Origin: Chloroflexota bacterium | GTDB lineage: Bacteria; Chloroflexota; UBA6077 | Direction: 5' to 3' | Assembly (NCBI GenBank): GCA_021786215.1 | Contig: JAJYNT010000369.1 | Location: 1 to 6,580 of the forward strand | Length of the DNA: 6,580 nucleotides | In this document: positions 5,524 to 6,580 of the stretch, in pieces | How the letters are laid out: each line of letters opens with the position of its first letter | Numbering within the stretch: the stretch's first letter is position 1 | Notes under the pieces: model-generated | Told to the model about the DNA's origin: nothing | What the model saw: the letters and a program-made list of their open reading frames with translations, nothing else | Databases searched by the model: none | Position numbers and translations under genes: made by a program

Positions 5524-6580
5524 CTACTTGCGGCTCTTCTCCATGATCTCCTTGCTCACCGAGGCCGGCACCGGCTCGTACTGAGCGAACTCCATGGTGT
5601 AGGTCCCGCGACCGCTGGTCATGGAGCGCAGCTCCGTGGCGTAGCCGAACATCTCGGCCAGCGGGACCAGCGCCTTCACCGCCTGCATCTCCCCTCGAGC
5701 CTCGATCCCCTGGATCTGGGCCCTCCGCGAGCTGATGTCGCCCATGATGTCGCCGAGGTGCTCATCCGAGATAACCACCTCGACCTTCATCATCGGCTCC
5801 AGCAGCTGAGGTCCCGCCTTGTTGGCCGCGTTCTTGAAGCCCATGGAGCCGGCGATCTTGAAGGCCATCTCCGAAGAGTCGACCTCGTGGTAGTCGCCGT
5901 CCACCAGGGTGGCTCGAACGTCCACCATGGGGTACCCCGCCAGGACGCCCGTTTCCATGGCTTCCTTGGCGCCGGCCCCGACGGCCGGAATGTACTCCTT
6001 GGGGATGACGCCACCCACGATCTTGTTGACGAACTCGAAGCCCGACCCTGCCGGCAGCGGCTCCACCTCGATCCAAACGTCGCCGAACTGGCCGTGGCCA
6101 CCGGTCTGTCGGACGAAGCGACCCTCGGCCTTGGCCGGTCGGGTGATGGTCTCCCGGTAGGCTACCTGAGGGGTGCCGACTCGGGCGTTCACCTTGAACT
6201 CCCGCAGCATCCGGTCGACGATCACCTCCAGGTGCAGCTCGCCCATGCCCCAGATCAGGGTCTGCCCCGTCTCGGGATCGGTCCGCACCCGGAAGGTGGG
6301 GTCCTCCTCGGCCAGCCGGCCCAGTGCCGTGCCCATCTTGTCCATATCCGCCTTGCTGGCGGGCTCGATCGCCACCGAGATCACCGGCTCCGGGAAGGTG
6401 ATCGACTCCAACAGGATCGGATGGGCCTCATCACACAGGGTGTGGCCGGTGATACTGTACTTCAGACCCACCACGGCGGCGATGTCTCCAGCCGAAACCT
6501 CGGACACGTCCTCCCGATGGTTGGCGTGCATCTGTAGCAGGCGACCGATCCGCTCCCGCTGGCCCTTGGTGCTGTTGTAG
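5524..6580 (-). CDS. fusA: Elongation factor G, C-terminal half (5' end beyond window)
   Basis: Ribosomal translocase GTPase; the visible 351 codons cover the end of domain II and domains III-V. The GTPase domain lies outside the window. The frame is open to the right edge and begins [20 protein letters not shown], the end of domain II. Counting from the Met at 6531, domain III holds [12 protein letters not shown] (46-57) and the GMGELHLE signature (95-102). Domain IV holds [11 protein letters not shown] (142-152) at its tip loop and the [18 protein letters not shown] stretch (213-230). Domain V starts near [10 protein letters not shown] (243-252), with the later conserved [17 protein letters not shown] (264-280) and [18 protein letters not shown] (296-313). 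All are near-canonical for bacterial EF-G, with no sign of decay. tuf, the usual gene after fusA in the str operon, is not downstream; a URO-D family gene is. This may therefore be a second or relocated copy. Confidence 0.97.
   Translation of the reverse strand, partial: YNSTKGQRERIGRLLQMHANHREDVSEVSAGDIAAVVGLKYSITGHTLCDEAHPILLESITFPEPVISVAIEPASKADMDKMGTALGRLAEEDPTFRVRTDPETGQTLIWGMGELHLEVIVDRMLREFKVNARVGTPQVAYRETITRPAKAEGRFVRQTGGHGQFGDVWIEVEPLPAGSGFEFVNKIVGGVIPKEYIPAVGAGAKEAMETGVLAGYPMVDVRATLVDGDYHEVDSSEMAFKIAGSMGFKNAANKAGPQLLEPMMKVEVVISDEHLGDIMGDISSRRAQIQGIEARGEMQAVKALVPLAEMFGYATELRSMTSGRGTYTMEFAQYEPVPASVSKEIMEKSRK

Noticed and set aside
5404..6537. 377-codon plus-strand open frame opposite fusA
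   Set aside because: It mirrors the canonical EF-G frame; its His/Leu/Arg-rich product is typical of the antisense of a high-GC gene.
1..6580. CRISPR array, tRNA, rRNA, insertion sequence or integrase
   Set aside because: I saw no regularly spaced repeats, tRNA-like cloverleaf, rRNA stretch or transposase/integrase motif on either strand.

Overview
The window reads as a chromosomal segment of a high-GC bacterium. It has dense gene packing, bacterial-type Pst phosphate permeases and a bacterial EF-G. A uroporphyrinogen-decarboxylase-fold protein of a type frequent in Chloroflexota and other anaerobic lineages lies beside EF-G. No rRNA or other phylogenetic marker allows a firm call, so Chloroflexota is only a weak guess.

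Layout: (1) Positions 1-1636, plus strand: the 3' part of pstC and a complete pstA, translationally coupled (TGATG overlap). They encode the two membrane subunits of the phosphate ABC importer. No pstB follows. (2) Positions 1614-1952, minus strand: a 112-codon cysteine-rich ORF of unknown function, converging on and overlapping the end of pstA. (3) Positions 1953-2138: an intergenic region with a good sigma-70-like promoter for the next gene and an imperfect palindrome over its -35 element. (4) Positions 2139-4490, plus strand: a compact two-gene module. It consists of a gamma-class (M.TaqI/Eco57I-like) N6-adenine DNA methyltransferase and, 15 bases downstream from a TTG start with a strong ribosome-binding site, a 229-residue protein with the look of a PD-(D/E)XK nuclease. 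I infer a type II restriction-modification system. Its nuclease shows an S-x-K variant of the catalytic motif with a distal glutamate. Base composition is lower in GC in much of this module than on either side. (5) Positions 4500-5489, minus strand: a uroporphyrinogen-decarboxylase-like (MtaA/CmuA superfamily) protein. (6) Positions 5524-6580, minus strand: the C-terminal half of elongation factor G, running off the right edge and lying 34 bases upstream of the UroD-like gene.

The likely story is a stable genomic background (phosphate import on the left, translation factor plus UroD-like enzyme on the right) into which a self-contained methyltransferase-nuclease pair has been placed. In that pair the methyltransferase would protect host DNA at the sequence the downstream nuclease cuts. 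The nuclease call is the most interesting and least certain part.
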